A DNA stretch of 64,000 bases from Hippopus hippopus (Eukaryota; Mollusca; Bivalvia; Cardiida; Cardiidae), in contig OX328113.1 of assembly GCA_946811185.2 (NCBI GenBank), positions 434,001-498,000 on the forward strand. The letters are read 5' to 3'. Under the pieces are notes generated by a model. It had not been told where the DNA came from. It was given only the letters and a program-made list of their open reading frames with translations, and searched no databases. A program made the position numbers and the translations under genes. Numbering within the stretch: the stretch's first letter is position 1; each line of letters opens with the position of its first letter. Of this stretch, positions 17,649 to 27,671 are shown piece after piece.

Positions 17649-17717
17649 TTTGTTTCTTTTTTATATACTATATATTTTTTTAAATATAAAATAAAAATAG
17701 TATATAAAAACAATAAT
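17649..17717. promoter_or_regulatory. Symmetric bidirectional promoter region
   Basis: The 69-bp A/T-rich spacer between polymerase and the right-end gene contains a perfect 13-bp inverted repeat, TTTTTATATACTA at 17658-17670 and TAGTATATAAAAA at 17698-17710. Each arm places a TATATAAAA-like box close to one start codon, as expected for paired promoters. Confidence 0.65.
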
Positions 17718-17993
17718 ATGGAATGTGCTATGTTACCAAGAGGTTCAAATGAACCATGTAAAAATAAACCAGTGAAAAATTCTGTTTACTGCAAAGTTCA
17801 TAACTATATTATGAACCACAACAAAAGCAAAACAGTCCCATGTCTACAATGTCGTAAAGGCACATCAGCCAAATACCAAATCTGCGTCCCATGTGGTGGG
17901 CATGAAGTTAGGTTAAAACATAAATACATAGACGTGATTAAGCCTTGGAGGCAGGAGATTGCAAGATTGAATAGGATACACGTATATGACTGA
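17718..17993 (+). CDS. Small cysteine-rich protein, 91 aa
   Basis: Unrecognised by name. Two metal-binding-like clusters are visible: PCKNKPVKNSVYCKVHNY (Cys, Cys, His) in the first third, and PCLQCRKGTSAKYQICVPCG (four Cys in CxxC and CxxC spacing) in the middle. A basic helical tail follows. It is likely a zinc-binding protein, perhaps nucleic-acid binding or regulatory. It ends 4 bp before the right terminal repeat and is the only gene to the right of the polymerase. Confidence 0.75.
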   Translation: MECAMLPRGSNEPCKNKPVKNSVYCKVHNYIMNHNKSKTVPCLQCRKGTSAKYQICVPCGGHEVRLKHKYIDVIKPWRQEIARLNRIHVYD

Positions 17994-17997
17994 GATT

Positions 17998-18140
17998 TAT
18001 GTGTTTACACAAACCTCTGGATACTGCGACATATATGTGTCGTAGTATTGTATGTGAATATTTAATTTTTTTGTTGTCTGCGCTCTCTTTGGAGGCAAAA
18101 AAATGAGTTATGTCGCAGAACCCCCATAAGACATATATAT
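17998..18140 (-). repeat. Polinton right terminal inverted repeat
   Basis: 143 bp identical in reverse complement to 2529-2671, ending GACATATATAT. Perfect identity over the full length indicates a recent insertion or recent gene conversion between the ends. Confidence 0.95.
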
Positions 18141-18145
18141 CAAGG
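18141..18145. repeat. Target site duplication CAAGG (right)
   Basis: Exact copy of the five bases before the left terminal repeat. The host repeat continues directly from here as CAAGGTTTTTCTAAG. Confidence 0.75.
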
Positions 18146-18523
18146 TTTTTCTAAGATTTGAACCAGTGACCCATTTTTTGAACCAACATGACCCATTTTC
18201 AAAATTGTTTGAGATATCATCAAGACAAATAAGTCCAGTGACAGCTTTCCAGAGAATTGCACTGAAAATGTGACCTCGAGATTGTGCACAAGATTTTTCT
18301 AAGATCTGACTTAGTGACCTAGTTTTTTAATGGACAAGACCCATTTTCAAAATCATCCGAGATATTATCAAGACAAACATTTTGACAAAGTTTCATGAGT
18401 ATCAGGCTGAAAATGTGGCCTCTAGAGTGTACACAAGGTAAAATGTGACCATGCTTGATGCATGATAGACACAGCAGGAGCACAAAAGCTCACCTTCAGC
18501 CTTTCATGCTCAGGTGAGCTAAA
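18141..18523. repeat. Right half of host repeat split by the Polinton
   Basis: About two and a half units of the same 145-bp tandem repeat as at 40884-42804, in reverse orientation, ending in the terminal hairpin region CTCAGGTGAGCT near 18520. Together with 2411-2528 it forms one interrupted element. Confidence 0.8.
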
Positions 18524-18737
18524 AATGGAAAAAATCCGGTAACTATCATTTTCTCCTTTTCCGTTAATGTTTTCTGTTAAATCAAATCTCATCACCTTAG
18601 CTAAATTTCATTTATTGTCTTCAAATGCTTTACAAATGGATGTCTGAACTTTTTCCTCCACCAAGACTGAAAGGAGTATGAGCTATATGTGAAAAAGAGT
18701 TCTACAACTTTTGCAAAAAACAAAGAATGAAACTTAC

Positions 18738-19115
18738 CACTAAATGCAGGGTGGTACTTCAAATCTTGTAATTCTACAGCCAGCATTGAATCTACTGAAG
18801 CAATTGTGATGTAGTAAAAAGAATTATCCTCCACTTTCACCAACACCATAGGGTGACCAGATGTTTTCAAACTGTAGACTGCAAAATTGGATCGATGGCC
18901 CACACAAAGTCTATCAGACCACAACTCAAGAAACTGCACTTGACCAAGAATTTGGAAGTCTTTTAATTTCCTATGTTTTGGCCTGAAGTTAGTTAATTCA
19001 AATGCCTGTATAGTTTGTTTAATAGCCACACAAGTAAAAGTTTTAGAGGTCTGAAAGTGACCTGTAGTTGTACTGAACAGACGGCAGTCTTTTGTGTCTG
19101 CTATCTTCATAGGAT
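18738..19115 (-). CDS. Exon of CNH-domain protein (citron/MRCK type)
   Basis: A 378-bp exon on the minus strand, with an acceptor AG just above 19115 and the donor GTAAGT at 18737-18732. The translated stretch (DTKDCRLFSTTTG, FTCVAIKQTIQAFELTNFRP, GQVQFLELWSDRLCVGHRS, SVDSMLAVELQ) matches the pattern of the citron-homology beta-propeller found at the C-terminus of citron and MRCK kinases and some RhoGEFs. The phase fits the upstream exon at 22645-22761. No later exon is visible below 18738 in this window; that interval is occupied by the Polinton and repeats. The exact family member cannot be decided. Confidence 0.7.
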
Positions 19116-19297
19116 CTGATTCATAACGTCAAGGGCAGATGTGTGAAACAATTTGATATATCTTTCTCTACCTACAAATGAAAATAAACATCATCTCACC
19201 GGAACAGTCCATATGGTGAACAAGAGCGGCAAATTGTCGCAAGATACGCCCGTCCCACCGCCAGTTGTCAAGGGGGTATAATAATCGTAAAGGGCAG

Positions 19298-20100
19298 GTA
19301 ATGCAACAAACATGTTTACCAAGTCTCAAGTCAATTTGACTTGAGGTGACAAAGTTCCGTTCCAGACAAGCAAGAAATACTGTAAAAATGAAGATCAAAG
19401 TGGAATTACTCGAAATCCGCACTAGGTAGAGTTATTGTTCATGCGCACTGTACTCCGTAATATTGCAACAAACATGCATACCAAGTTTCAAGTCAATCGG
19501 ACTGGAGATGACAAAACTATGTTCCAGACAAGCAGAAAATGCTGTAAAAATGACGATCAAAGGGAAATAACTCTAAGACAGCACAAGGTAGAGTTATGGT
19601 TCTTTTGCACTGCAATCCGTATTATTGCAACAAACACACATGCCAAGTTTCAAGTCAATCAGACTGGAGATGACAAAGTTATGCTCCGGACAAGCAGGAA
19701 ATGCTGTAAAAATGACGATCAAAGGAAATAACTCAAAGACAGCACGAGGTAGAGTTATGGTTCTTTTGCACTGCACTCCGTATTATTGCAACAAACACAC
19801 ATGCCAAGTTTCAAGTCAATCGGACTGGAGATGACAAAGTTATGCTCCGGACAAGCAGAAAATGCTGTAAAAATGACGATCAAAGGGAAATAACTCAAAG
19901 ACAGCACGAGGTAGAGTTATGGTTCTTTTGCACTGCACTCCGTATTTTTGCAACAAACACACATGCCAAGTTTCAAGTCAATCAGACTGGAGATGACAGT
20001 TATGCTCCGGACAGGCAGAAAATGCTGTAAAAATGACGATCAAAGGGAAATAACTCAAAGACAGCATGAGGTAGAGTTATGGTTCTTTAGCACTGCACTT
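19298..20100. repeat. Tandem array, about 161-bp unit
   Basis: Five copies of a unit containing AACAAACACACATGCCAAG, AATGCTGTAAAAATGACG and GAGTTATGGTTCTTTTGCA occur at roughly 161-bp intervals. The earlier copies are more diverged. Open frames here are by-products of the repeat. The array lies in the intron of the CNH gene. Confidence 0.85.
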
Positions 20101-21765
20101 CCCCTTAATGAGATCTATCCATGAAGTTTCATAACCGTAGCTAGCATAGTTTTGGAGATATGCTTTGGACAAAATTCAAGTATGAATATAAACAAAGGGA
20201 AATAACTCAAAAATTAAGTAAGCAAGAGTTATGATTCCTGTGCACTGCACTCCCCCTTGATAAGATCTATCCACCCATGAAGTTTCATAACCTTAGCCAA
20301 GGTTCAAATTTAACGGTCGCAAACTCGCAAAATGCAAGCTGAAATGAAAAAATGCGAGTGCCAAATTCTAGCACTCGAAATAATTTGCGAGTGCGCCGGA
20401 AAATGGGCAAACCTACCGCTTAAAAATCTGAATTAATCCATAAATGCGATCGTTTTTTGTGTACACTGAATTGCCGTATGCGGTGTAGAACTATCCTTTG
20501 AGAGTATCACCGACCACGTGACCCGTATTCGTAGAGACGCTTGTTGCGATATTGTAAATACATGTATCCGATATTTAAAGCGTGTAGACGATTCTGACGT
20601 TGTTTATACGTCTGCATTGCCTCGCTGAGAGTATGGAGCGGAAAATATCCAGTTTTTTCGGCAATAGGCCGGATTCCGTGACATCGCTGGAATATTTATT
20701 TAATATAAATTAATGATCAAACAGTTTGTCCAAACAAAGGATATTTCTTTGCCATGCAGAATGTGTAGAGTCTGAGCTATAATATTGTATGAGCAAACAG
20801 AGGAGACCCACTCAACAATATTTAGACTCTCCCAAATTCAAAGCGTCTGCATTTGGTACAAAGGAAAGTTAATTCTCTAATAATGTAGAAAACATTGTGG
20901 GAAATGGAGAAATTGCTCATTATGAGTAATTTCTCCTTTTGCCACAATGTTTTCATAAGTTTCTCATTTCAGAGTCGTTAAAACACGGGACTGAGTGGCA
21001 ACGGGTTAAAATATTGCTAGTACAAAATTGATTTTGGCTAGTACAAAAAATGGTCACTAGCAAATTTTTGCTAGTTGAAAAAAAAGTTAAATTTGACCCC
21101 TGCTTAGCTAGTATAGTCTTGGAGATATGCTCCGGACAAAATTCAAGTATGAAAAACAACAAAGGGCAATAACTCAAAAATTAAGGAAGCAAGAGTTATG
21201 ATTCCTGTGCACTGCACTCCCCCTTGATGAGATCTATCCACCCATGAAGTTTCATAATCTTAGATATTATAGTCTTGGAGATATGCTCTGGACAAAATTC
21301 AAGTATGAAAAACAACAAAGGGCAATAACTCAAAAATTAAGGAAGCAAGAGTTATGATTCCTGTGCACTGCACTCTGCCTTGATGAGATCTATCCACCCA
21401 TGAAGTTTCATAACCTTAGCTAGTATAGTCTTGGAGATATGCTCCGGACAAAATTCAAGTATGAAAAACAACAAAGGGCAATAACTCAAAAATTAAGGAA
21501 GCTAGAGTTATGATTCCTGTGCACTGCACTCCCCCTTGATGAGATCTATCCACCCATGAAGTTTCATAACCGTAGCTAGTATAGTTTTGGAGATATGCTC
21601 CGGACAAAATTCAAGTATGAAATACAACAAAGGGCAATAACTCAAAAATTAAGCAAGCGAGAGTTATGATTCCTGTGCACTGCACTCTGCCTTGATGAGA
21701 TCTATCCACTCATGGAATTTCATAACCGTAGCTAGCATAGTTTTGGAGATATGCTCCAGACAAAG
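20101..21765. repeat. Tandem array, about 156-bp unit, interrupted
   Basis: A diverged relative of the preceding unit, with GAGTTATGATTCCTGTGC starting at 21193, 21349, 21505 and 21661 (exactly 156 bp apart) and an earlier copy near 20226. The array is broken by an inserted element at 20298-21102. Both arrays share phrases such as AATAACTCAAA and GCACTGCACTCC, so they descend from one ancestral unit. Confidence 0.85.
20298..21102. mobile_element. hAT-like non-autonomous element, 805 bp
   Basis: The terminal sequences CAAGGTTCAAATTTAAC (left) and the reverse complement of the right end, CAGGGGTCAAATTTAAC, form an imperfect 17-bp inverted repeat starting with the CAGGGG of many hAT elements. 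CTTAGC (20292-20297 and 21103-21108) is duplicated around it, while intact array units read CCTTAGCTAGTATAG. Inside, an ATG near 20633 opens MERKISSFFGNRPDSVTSLE, which resembles the N-terminus of hAT-like transposases. A small palindrome (20886-20960) is also inside. Class is inferred; 8 bp would be the usual hAT duplication. Confidence 0.65.
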
Positions 21766-21891
21766 AATGGGGACACCGCCCGCCCGTCCGCCCGCCACGG
21801 GTGATCCCATAATACGTCCCGTCTTCGACGGGCGTATAAAAATCTATTTATATCAAAATCTACAATTAAGTATGAAGTTTATGTAATACCA

Positions 21892-22080
21892 GATGTCCAG
21901 ATAAGATAGTGATGGTATTCTCAGTCCATTATTTCTCTTCCCAACCCTATGTTGTAGGTACTCATTAGAATCATCTCAATGAGGCCATTGGAATGGGTAC
22001 CCGTAACATAGGGTTTAGTGGAGAATTATTAATATTTTCAATTTTGAAATCCAAATCCCTCCCTCTATCTGAAACTCTGT
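21892..22080. mobile_element. MITE, CAGAGCTCC family, copy 1
   Basis: A roughly 190-bp element with a central hairpin (GGTACTCATTAGAATC versus GGAATGGGTACC) and imperfect ends. It is the same family as 25207-25396 and 62621-62790. Confidence 0.65.
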
Positions 22081-22335
22081 AATGCTGTTTTCAAATTTGG
22101 TGGTCTGATACCTTTTAATTTCTTTCAACCAATAAAATTTTTTGTCAGGATATGCTCTTAAGAACCACTGCATCAATCATGTATCTATTATGCAAATGAA
22201 GTTTCCAGAGAGAGCAAGTAGTCTCTTGGTTTTAACAAAGGGACTCGTTTTCATTTTCCTTGTCACTTAAAGTTTCAGTAAAAGTTAATTTTTGTTTGTG
22301 AAGATTTTCTGTGTAATAAATGATTCATGCACTGG

Positions 22336-22595
22336 TAAAAGGAGGCCCAAGGCATCTCTGTAAAGCATGCTGCCAAGAAAGACATCACGTAATCATGAAC
22401 CCATAAAATCACATTTTGTCTACCATCAACTCCATCTGGAGACAGAAAGATCCTTTGTCATGCAGAAAATCTACAAATAACAAAAAGTTTCAATCCATGT
22501 CAGCCTGTGCGGACTGCCCAGGCTGATATGGGTCGATACTTTTTTTGCAGTTGCATTAAGCTCCCTTTTCACACAACATGGCTCATATCTAATCA
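22336..22595. mobile_element. MITE with GCCCAGGCTGA-type core
   Basis: This copy has the family layout: an end resembling AAAAGGGGGCTTAATGCATC, a core palindrome around CCTGTGCGGACTGCCCAGG, and an opposite end TCACACAACATGGCTCATA. Related copies occur at 35972-36245, 40259-40502, 50956-51152, 56650-57240 (split), 58478-58665 and 59443-59925 (split). Confidence 0.6.
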
Positions 22596-22644
22596 TACTT
22601 ATTAGTGTTTCACAAGAAATTTTGATGTGAGGCATAATACATAC

Positions 22645-22761
22645 CACTAGCAAATAAAAAAAGTTCTATAAGTACTACAAGTACTGTAAGTTGTTCTTCA
22701 GGTACCAACTCCACTTGATACACAGGCTTCTTCTCACTTTTATCACTGGTTTGAATTAAAA
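22645..22761 (-). CDS. Exon of CNH-domain protein (upstream exon)
   Basis: A 117-bp exon on minus with acceptor TTGCAG above 22761 and donor GTATGT below 22645. It encodes VLIQTSDKSEKKPVYQVELV then PEEQL, which corresponds to the strand just before the exon at 18738-19115 in citron/MRCK CNH domains (a KxxYQVELxPxxQL-like pattern). It ends one base into a codon and the next exon begins with two bases, so the join is in frame and makes Asp. The stretch after PEEQL (LTVLVVLIELFLFAS) is unusually hydrophobic for this place, so an alternative donor is possible. Confidence 0.55.
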
Positions 22762-23830
22762 CTGCAATGTTCTGCCGAGGATTTTAAAAAGTAGAGACAA
22801 ATGTCTCACTTGTCCAGAAAAGTTTGAGACATTTTTAAAAATTCGGGGACAAAATCTAGTATGCATTAACATGCTTTAAAAGTAAGAAATTGAAATTAGT
22901 TCCACATACTTGTTAATTGCTATGTTCTCTTTCACTGGCCAAAATGTGGATTTAAATGCAACTAACACGGCTGATTACTTCTCATTGAGACTTTCCCTAC
23001 TTTACAATCTTAAAATCTCCCATGGTGGTTGATCTACGACAGACATTCTCTGCACGTCGAACATAGAGTAGTAGTTCTGGAGTTGCATGTTTTTTTTTTT
23101 TCAGTAAATGGATACTTTTTGAGTTTTTTTTAAACACATTTTACAACCCATAAAGTTGCAGTCCCGATCATACATTGAATATTCTTTTAAATACTATGAA
23201 CTGTCGTACAGGTATTTTTTACTATCTTTTGAAGATGTTGATTGAGTGGGAGGAGTACTGGGCATCAGAACATTATCGGACTTTGAGCTCTGATTGTTGG
23301 TATGCTTTGGCTGACCATGGAAGCTTTGGATAGTACCTGGCTTTTTCGCGACAAAACCATTTTCCGACTGAGATTGCAGAAGATACTTCGTCATGACAGT
23401 AAAGTACATGATCAATACTTGGTTGATGTTTTCGGTCTGCGTCCAATCAAATTTCATTTTGCATATATGCACCTTCGGCGCTCATGAAAAACACTAAATT
23501 GTAATAGTTAAGTAGCCGATTCCGTGATTTTTGATATGCGACAGGAATCGCCTTTTACCAATTTTTTCTGCGACATTTTGAATTTTTTAGCGAGAAAATC
23601 ACAAAAACGCGGCCTCGGTAGAACACTGAAACTGTAATACATAATAACATCTGATTTATAAAAATATAGTGCATTTGATGATCTAGACAGAATCTGAGTC
23701 CATATACACCAACCATTCTCAAGAACATTCTTTGTCTTATTCTCCAGATTTTTAACACACCAAATGGTTTATCTGATCAGAAGTTGTGTTACTCTCAAAC
23801 TTGGACAGTCTTGCAGAATAAGGCAGAACA
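22762..23830. other. No recognised gene
   Basis: An open frame of 92 codons lies on minus at 23194-23472, with a Ser/Thr/Pro/Lys-rich end. I cannot support it as a gene. The rest is A/T-rich DNA without visible repeats. Confidence 0.4.
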
Positions 23831-24073
23831 TTCTTAACAAGAGGGCCAAGATGGCCATGGATCGCTCACCTGAATTTTTGAGAGGACCATAGCCATTTTT
23901 TTTTGAGGTATTGAAACTTTGGAAACAAAATCATTATTTTGCCAAGCAATTTTGAAAAGGTCACCTGTAAAAGTCATTTCAAAATCTGTCACCACCCCTA
24001 AAATCAACACCACAGCAATGATTTTGATACTTTCAAATTTAGAAAATCTTGGAGAATAGGACTGAGAACATTC

Positions 24074-24291
24074 TTAACCCTTTACCACACAATCCCGACT
24101 TTTGACAACCCTCTGAAAGAAAACATTGTGGGAAAAGGAGAAAATGCTGGTAACCAGCATTTTTCCTTTTCCCACAATGTTTTCTACCCTTTCCAAATCA
24201 AATTTCAATTTTTGATTCACATTTATTTTGTCTTCTGCAAATGCTTTCAATATGGACTAGTCCAAAATTTTGTCATTTGGGAAAGAGTTAA
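24074..24291. mobile_element. TTAA hairpin MITE, copy a
   Basis: Bounded by TTAA on both sides with inverted ends CCCTTTACCACACAAT and GGGAAAGAGTTAA. The central 60-70 bp palindrome begins GAAAACATTGTGGGAAAAGG and is closed by GCTGGTAACCAGC. No coding capacity. Confidence 0.85.
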
Positions 24292-24338
24292 GAATGGTTG
24301 GCCCAGATCAATATCAATGCTTCCAATCTGAGCCTCAT

Positions 24339-24565
24339 TTAACTCTTTACCAAACAACAAAATTATAGACTGGTCCAAATTGAAAGCATTTGCAGACGGC
24401 AAAATGAATACGCCTGAAAACTTGAAATTCCTTTTGGGAAGGGGAGAAAATATTGTGGGAAAAGGAGAAAATGCTGGTTACAGCATTTTCTCCTTTTCCC
24501 ACAATGTTTTCAAAAGACTTCTTTCTCAGGGTCGTTAAAGTCGGGATTGTGTGGTAAAGAGTTAA
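24339..24565. mobile_element. TTAA hairpin MITE, copy b (reversed)
   Basis: 227 bp between TTAA sites with ends CTCTTTACCAAACAACAAAA and TGTGTGGTAAAGAGTTAA, opposite orientation to copy a. It contains the same central palindrome. Confidence 0.85.
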
Positions 24566-24825
24566 ATGTCAGCTACAAGTGATTTCAATTTGGACAAATC
24601 CAGCTTTTTGTTGTTTGGTAAAGGGATTACCCTTGAACAGCTAAATAAATGAAACAAAATTTTCCATTCTATAGTAAAAACCCAAATATTGGGATTCCAT
24701 GTTTGATTTCCACAGAAAGAAACTTCCATAGAAGACAGCGCAGATCAAAGATCAGACAGCACACTTTGTGCAGTCTGATATTGTCTTCAAAAGCACCTGG
24801 AGTCATGTTTAGCAGCCTATGGGTC

Positions 24826-25052
24826 AAGTCTTTACCACATAATGCTGACTTTCAACTACCCTTAGGAAGAAGTCTTTAGAAAACATTGTGGGAAAAGCAG
24901 AAAATGCTGGTAACCAGAATTTTCTCCTTTTGCCGCAATGTTTTCAACTCAGTCAAAGGAAAGTTTCATCATTTGAGCCTCACTGAAATTGTTGTCTGCA
25001 AATGCTTTGAATTTGGATGGGTCTAACATTTTGTTGTGTGGTAAAGAATGAA
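24826..25052. mobile_element. TTAA hairpin MITE, degenerate copy
   Basis: The same order of blocks as the intact copies, but both TTAA ends are mutated and the hairpin has mismatches. Confidence 0.7.
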
Positions 25053-25206
25053 CTCCTTACCAAACGACAAAAATGTCAATTTTCCCAAATACAAAGCATT
25101 TGCAGATGACAATAAATGTGCTGGTATTTGTGTCTGAAAGAGAAGACAGCTAGGTGAATGTGAGATATGTCCATATTAAAACTATTTGCAGACAACAAAT
25201 TTATAG

Positions 25207-25396
25207 TCAGAGCTCCAGATAAGGGCCAGTAATGGTTTTCTATATCCATTGTTACTCTTTCAAACCTTATGTAGTGGGTACTCATTAGAATCGTCTTGTT
25301 GAGGCAATTCTAATGAGTACCCATAATACAGGCTTGGTGGAGAATAATTAATATTCTTAATTTTAAAATCAAAATCACTCTAACTGGAGCTCTGAT
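25207..25396. mobile_element. MITE, CAGAGCTCC family, copy 2
   Basis: Ends CAGAGCTCCAGATAAGG and ACTGGAGCTCTG are inverted repeats. A central hairpin is formed by GGGTACTCATTAGAATC and ATTCTAATGAGTACCC. Confidence 0.75.
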
Positions 25397-25684
25397 CAGT
25401 AGTCCACATCCTTGCATTGGCATGTTCAAAACATCTGCAGATAACAAATTCAGAATTGGCACATGCAAGCCTAAGCTGTCTGATGGGGTACAAAGGATTA
25501 ATTCTGGTGGTTACCAGCTTTTTATGCCAATAAACCGGTTGGTACGATCAATCCCGGACGAAAAAGCTCAGGGACGAAAAAAGCTTGACAACAGCAAGCA
25601 CTTTGGCTTTCACTGTGTTTTCAATTTATGATGCTTTTGGTCTCAATATCAGTCTTACGGAAACTGTTCCATAACAACAACAGT

Positions 25685-27075
25685 ATCAGGGCTTTATCCA
25701 GGCATTTTGGGAAAAGGTCCCTGGCCAAATTGGGAAAAAAAGCATCGACGAAATGTCAAAATTGGGAAAATAATATTGACAAAACATACAAAGTTTGGAA
25801 AACATTTAACCTTACAATAAACTTAATAAGGAATTTAATATACTACCGAATCAATACAGCTTCTTTATTCAAACTTCATTCTTTTTGGATGGATGTGCTT
25901 TCTCTTGTCTTTTATACTAGTTCCAGTGGTCTAAGTTGTAAGAACTCCCCCCACTCACCCACCCCAGGATTTTAAATTCTCTTATAAAAATGTTTTTGAA
26001 TGACTTGGGGAATTATTTGCTGTTTTATTTTCTATATGGCGTGTATGCAATTCAGCTGATAAAAGTCGTTATCAAGGCTAAATAACGCAGATTGAAGAGA
26101 CTCTGATTCGTTGAGGTCTTTTTTACAATTGTTTTGTCATGTGTTTTCTTGTGTTTTTTCCCTGGCGATTAATCTTTGATAACCATTTTGTGGTGTGTTT
26201 TGACACATATAGAAAGATTCATAAATGGTCATATTCTGTGGTCGACCTAATCAGTAGTGAAAAAAAACCTGTTAAAAATCAATTGTGGAGAGGAAACTTC
26301 ACATCAGATTTTTGCATCATATGACTTCGGATGTGTCGACAGTCCCACAGCCCACACTGATACCGGCATTTTACATAACATCTTGAATTTATTTACCATA
26401 ACTGATGACTTTAAACGTCCGAGAATGAATTTGCTTGATTTTGATAGAGAGTATCCATTGCAGCCGACGACAAGCTCTGTTCACAAATTATGCAGCCGAT
26501 TCCTGTGCTAAGACAAAGACGAAGCACAACCGCTCGAAATTTGAGCTGGGAAAAAAACCTCATGGTCTAGATTAGGCCGGGTATTTTCATAACTTGTTCC
26601 TGGTTTACGAGCTGGGTTCTCTATTTTTGCCTAACGAAACTTCACTGTAAAACGTGATGCTGTTGCCTAGAAGTTAACACAGCTCTATTGTTTATTTTGT
26701 GCATGTAAACCAAGAACGGTTTACAGTCAGATAATCGAGTCAATGCATGAATCAAGTGAAAATATGTGGATACAGTCTATAGTTCATTCGCCCCGAAATA
26801 GTTTCATACCTAAAATACAACGATTGCCGATTTCCTGCTTGAACTTTGTCAGTGCCAGCAGTCGATGAATTTTAGCAAGTTATTTAGATAAAAAATGAGT
26901 CAAAACGCACAAATTTGTGTGTCAGGGAAAGCCCTGGTTGATACATCAGACTAGATCTATTTCCTTTTTCTAATTGGGCATTTCATTTAATGGAATTGGG
27001 AAAAAAATACACTTTTCTCAATTGGGAATGGGGCCGAAATTCGGCCCCGCAGGAAAGGAAGAAAAATCCCCTGAA
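25685..27075. other. Possible decayed DNA element, no gene
   Basis: The left part begins CAGGGCTTTATCC with AATTGGGAAAA phrases, and the right part (from about 26980) again has AATTGGGAAAAAA and ends near ATCCCCTG. These similar, oppositely placed ends suggest an old hAT-like element of about 1.4 kb, but I see no clear target duplication. No coding region is convincing inside. Confidence 0.3.
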
Positions 27076-27671
27076 TATTCATGGTTCCCTACTGTTTCAA
27101 AACTGACCCTATGAATAAAGGTGGGAAAAGGGGAATAATACAAGGGAGTTTTCATTGGCAGCAGACTTATAAAAGTTTACTGCTGCATAATTATCATTAG
27201 TAATTTAGTTTCAAAAGATTGTGTGAATAAAATAACGAATGATGAATGATTCATATAATGTAATAACTAGGCCAAAACTGTTCAAGAAAATACTGAATTT
27301 CAAAGCTAGTCACATGATTGGCTGCTTTTGTTCAAGTGACTGAAGATTATGTTGTCGTTTGCACAAATTGAACATTTAAATTAGCTAAGATAATGCTAAT
27401 TAGATGATATCTTAAGACATATTCAGCTCAAGGAAAACATCCTACTATGTTGTCAATATACCCTTTCTTATCAATCAGTAATATGATTGCTAGGTAGACA
27501 GACCAGTAATTCGTTTGATGATAAGTCTTTCATGATTGCTTTTGTCTGGTAGATACGTTTGACGACAAACCGCTTTAATTAGGGATGTAAATTCTGCTGT
27601 ATTTTGGACATTTTCTTAAGTTGGGCAAGAATTTTCAAGTTCTGTGAACTGTTCCATGTTTTCATGAATTT

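Larger units (their letters stand above)
2529..18140. mobile_element. Complete Polinton/Maverick element
   Basis: The 15.6-kb element is bounded by identical 143-bp terminal inverted repeats and a CAAGG duplication. It encodes the diagnostic combination of protein-primed PolB, retroviral-type integrase, packaging ATPase and double-jelly-roll capsid protein, plus about twelve further genes, all intronless. Leftmost genes run on the minus strand, the capsid-ATPase-small protein block runs plus, and PolB occupies the right end on minus. Spacers are typically 20-70 bp and A/T-only. All large genes are open with intact key residues. Such elements are self-synthesising transposons and probably can form virus-like particles. 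A recognisable cysteine protease is missing. Known of the family: they replicate by protein priming and integrate through the integrase. Confidence 0.97.

Noticed and set aside
19435..20030. Open frames in the 161-bp array
   Set aside because: They repeat the same peptide with every unit and are explained by the tandem repeat.
23194..23472. Minus-strand Ser/Thr/Pro-rich frame of 92 codons
   Set aside because: No homologue known to me and no clear splice or start context.
25685..27075. Complete hAT transposon
   Set aside because: Ends look alike, but no matching target duplication and no transposase could be seen, so it is kept only as a low-confidence feature.
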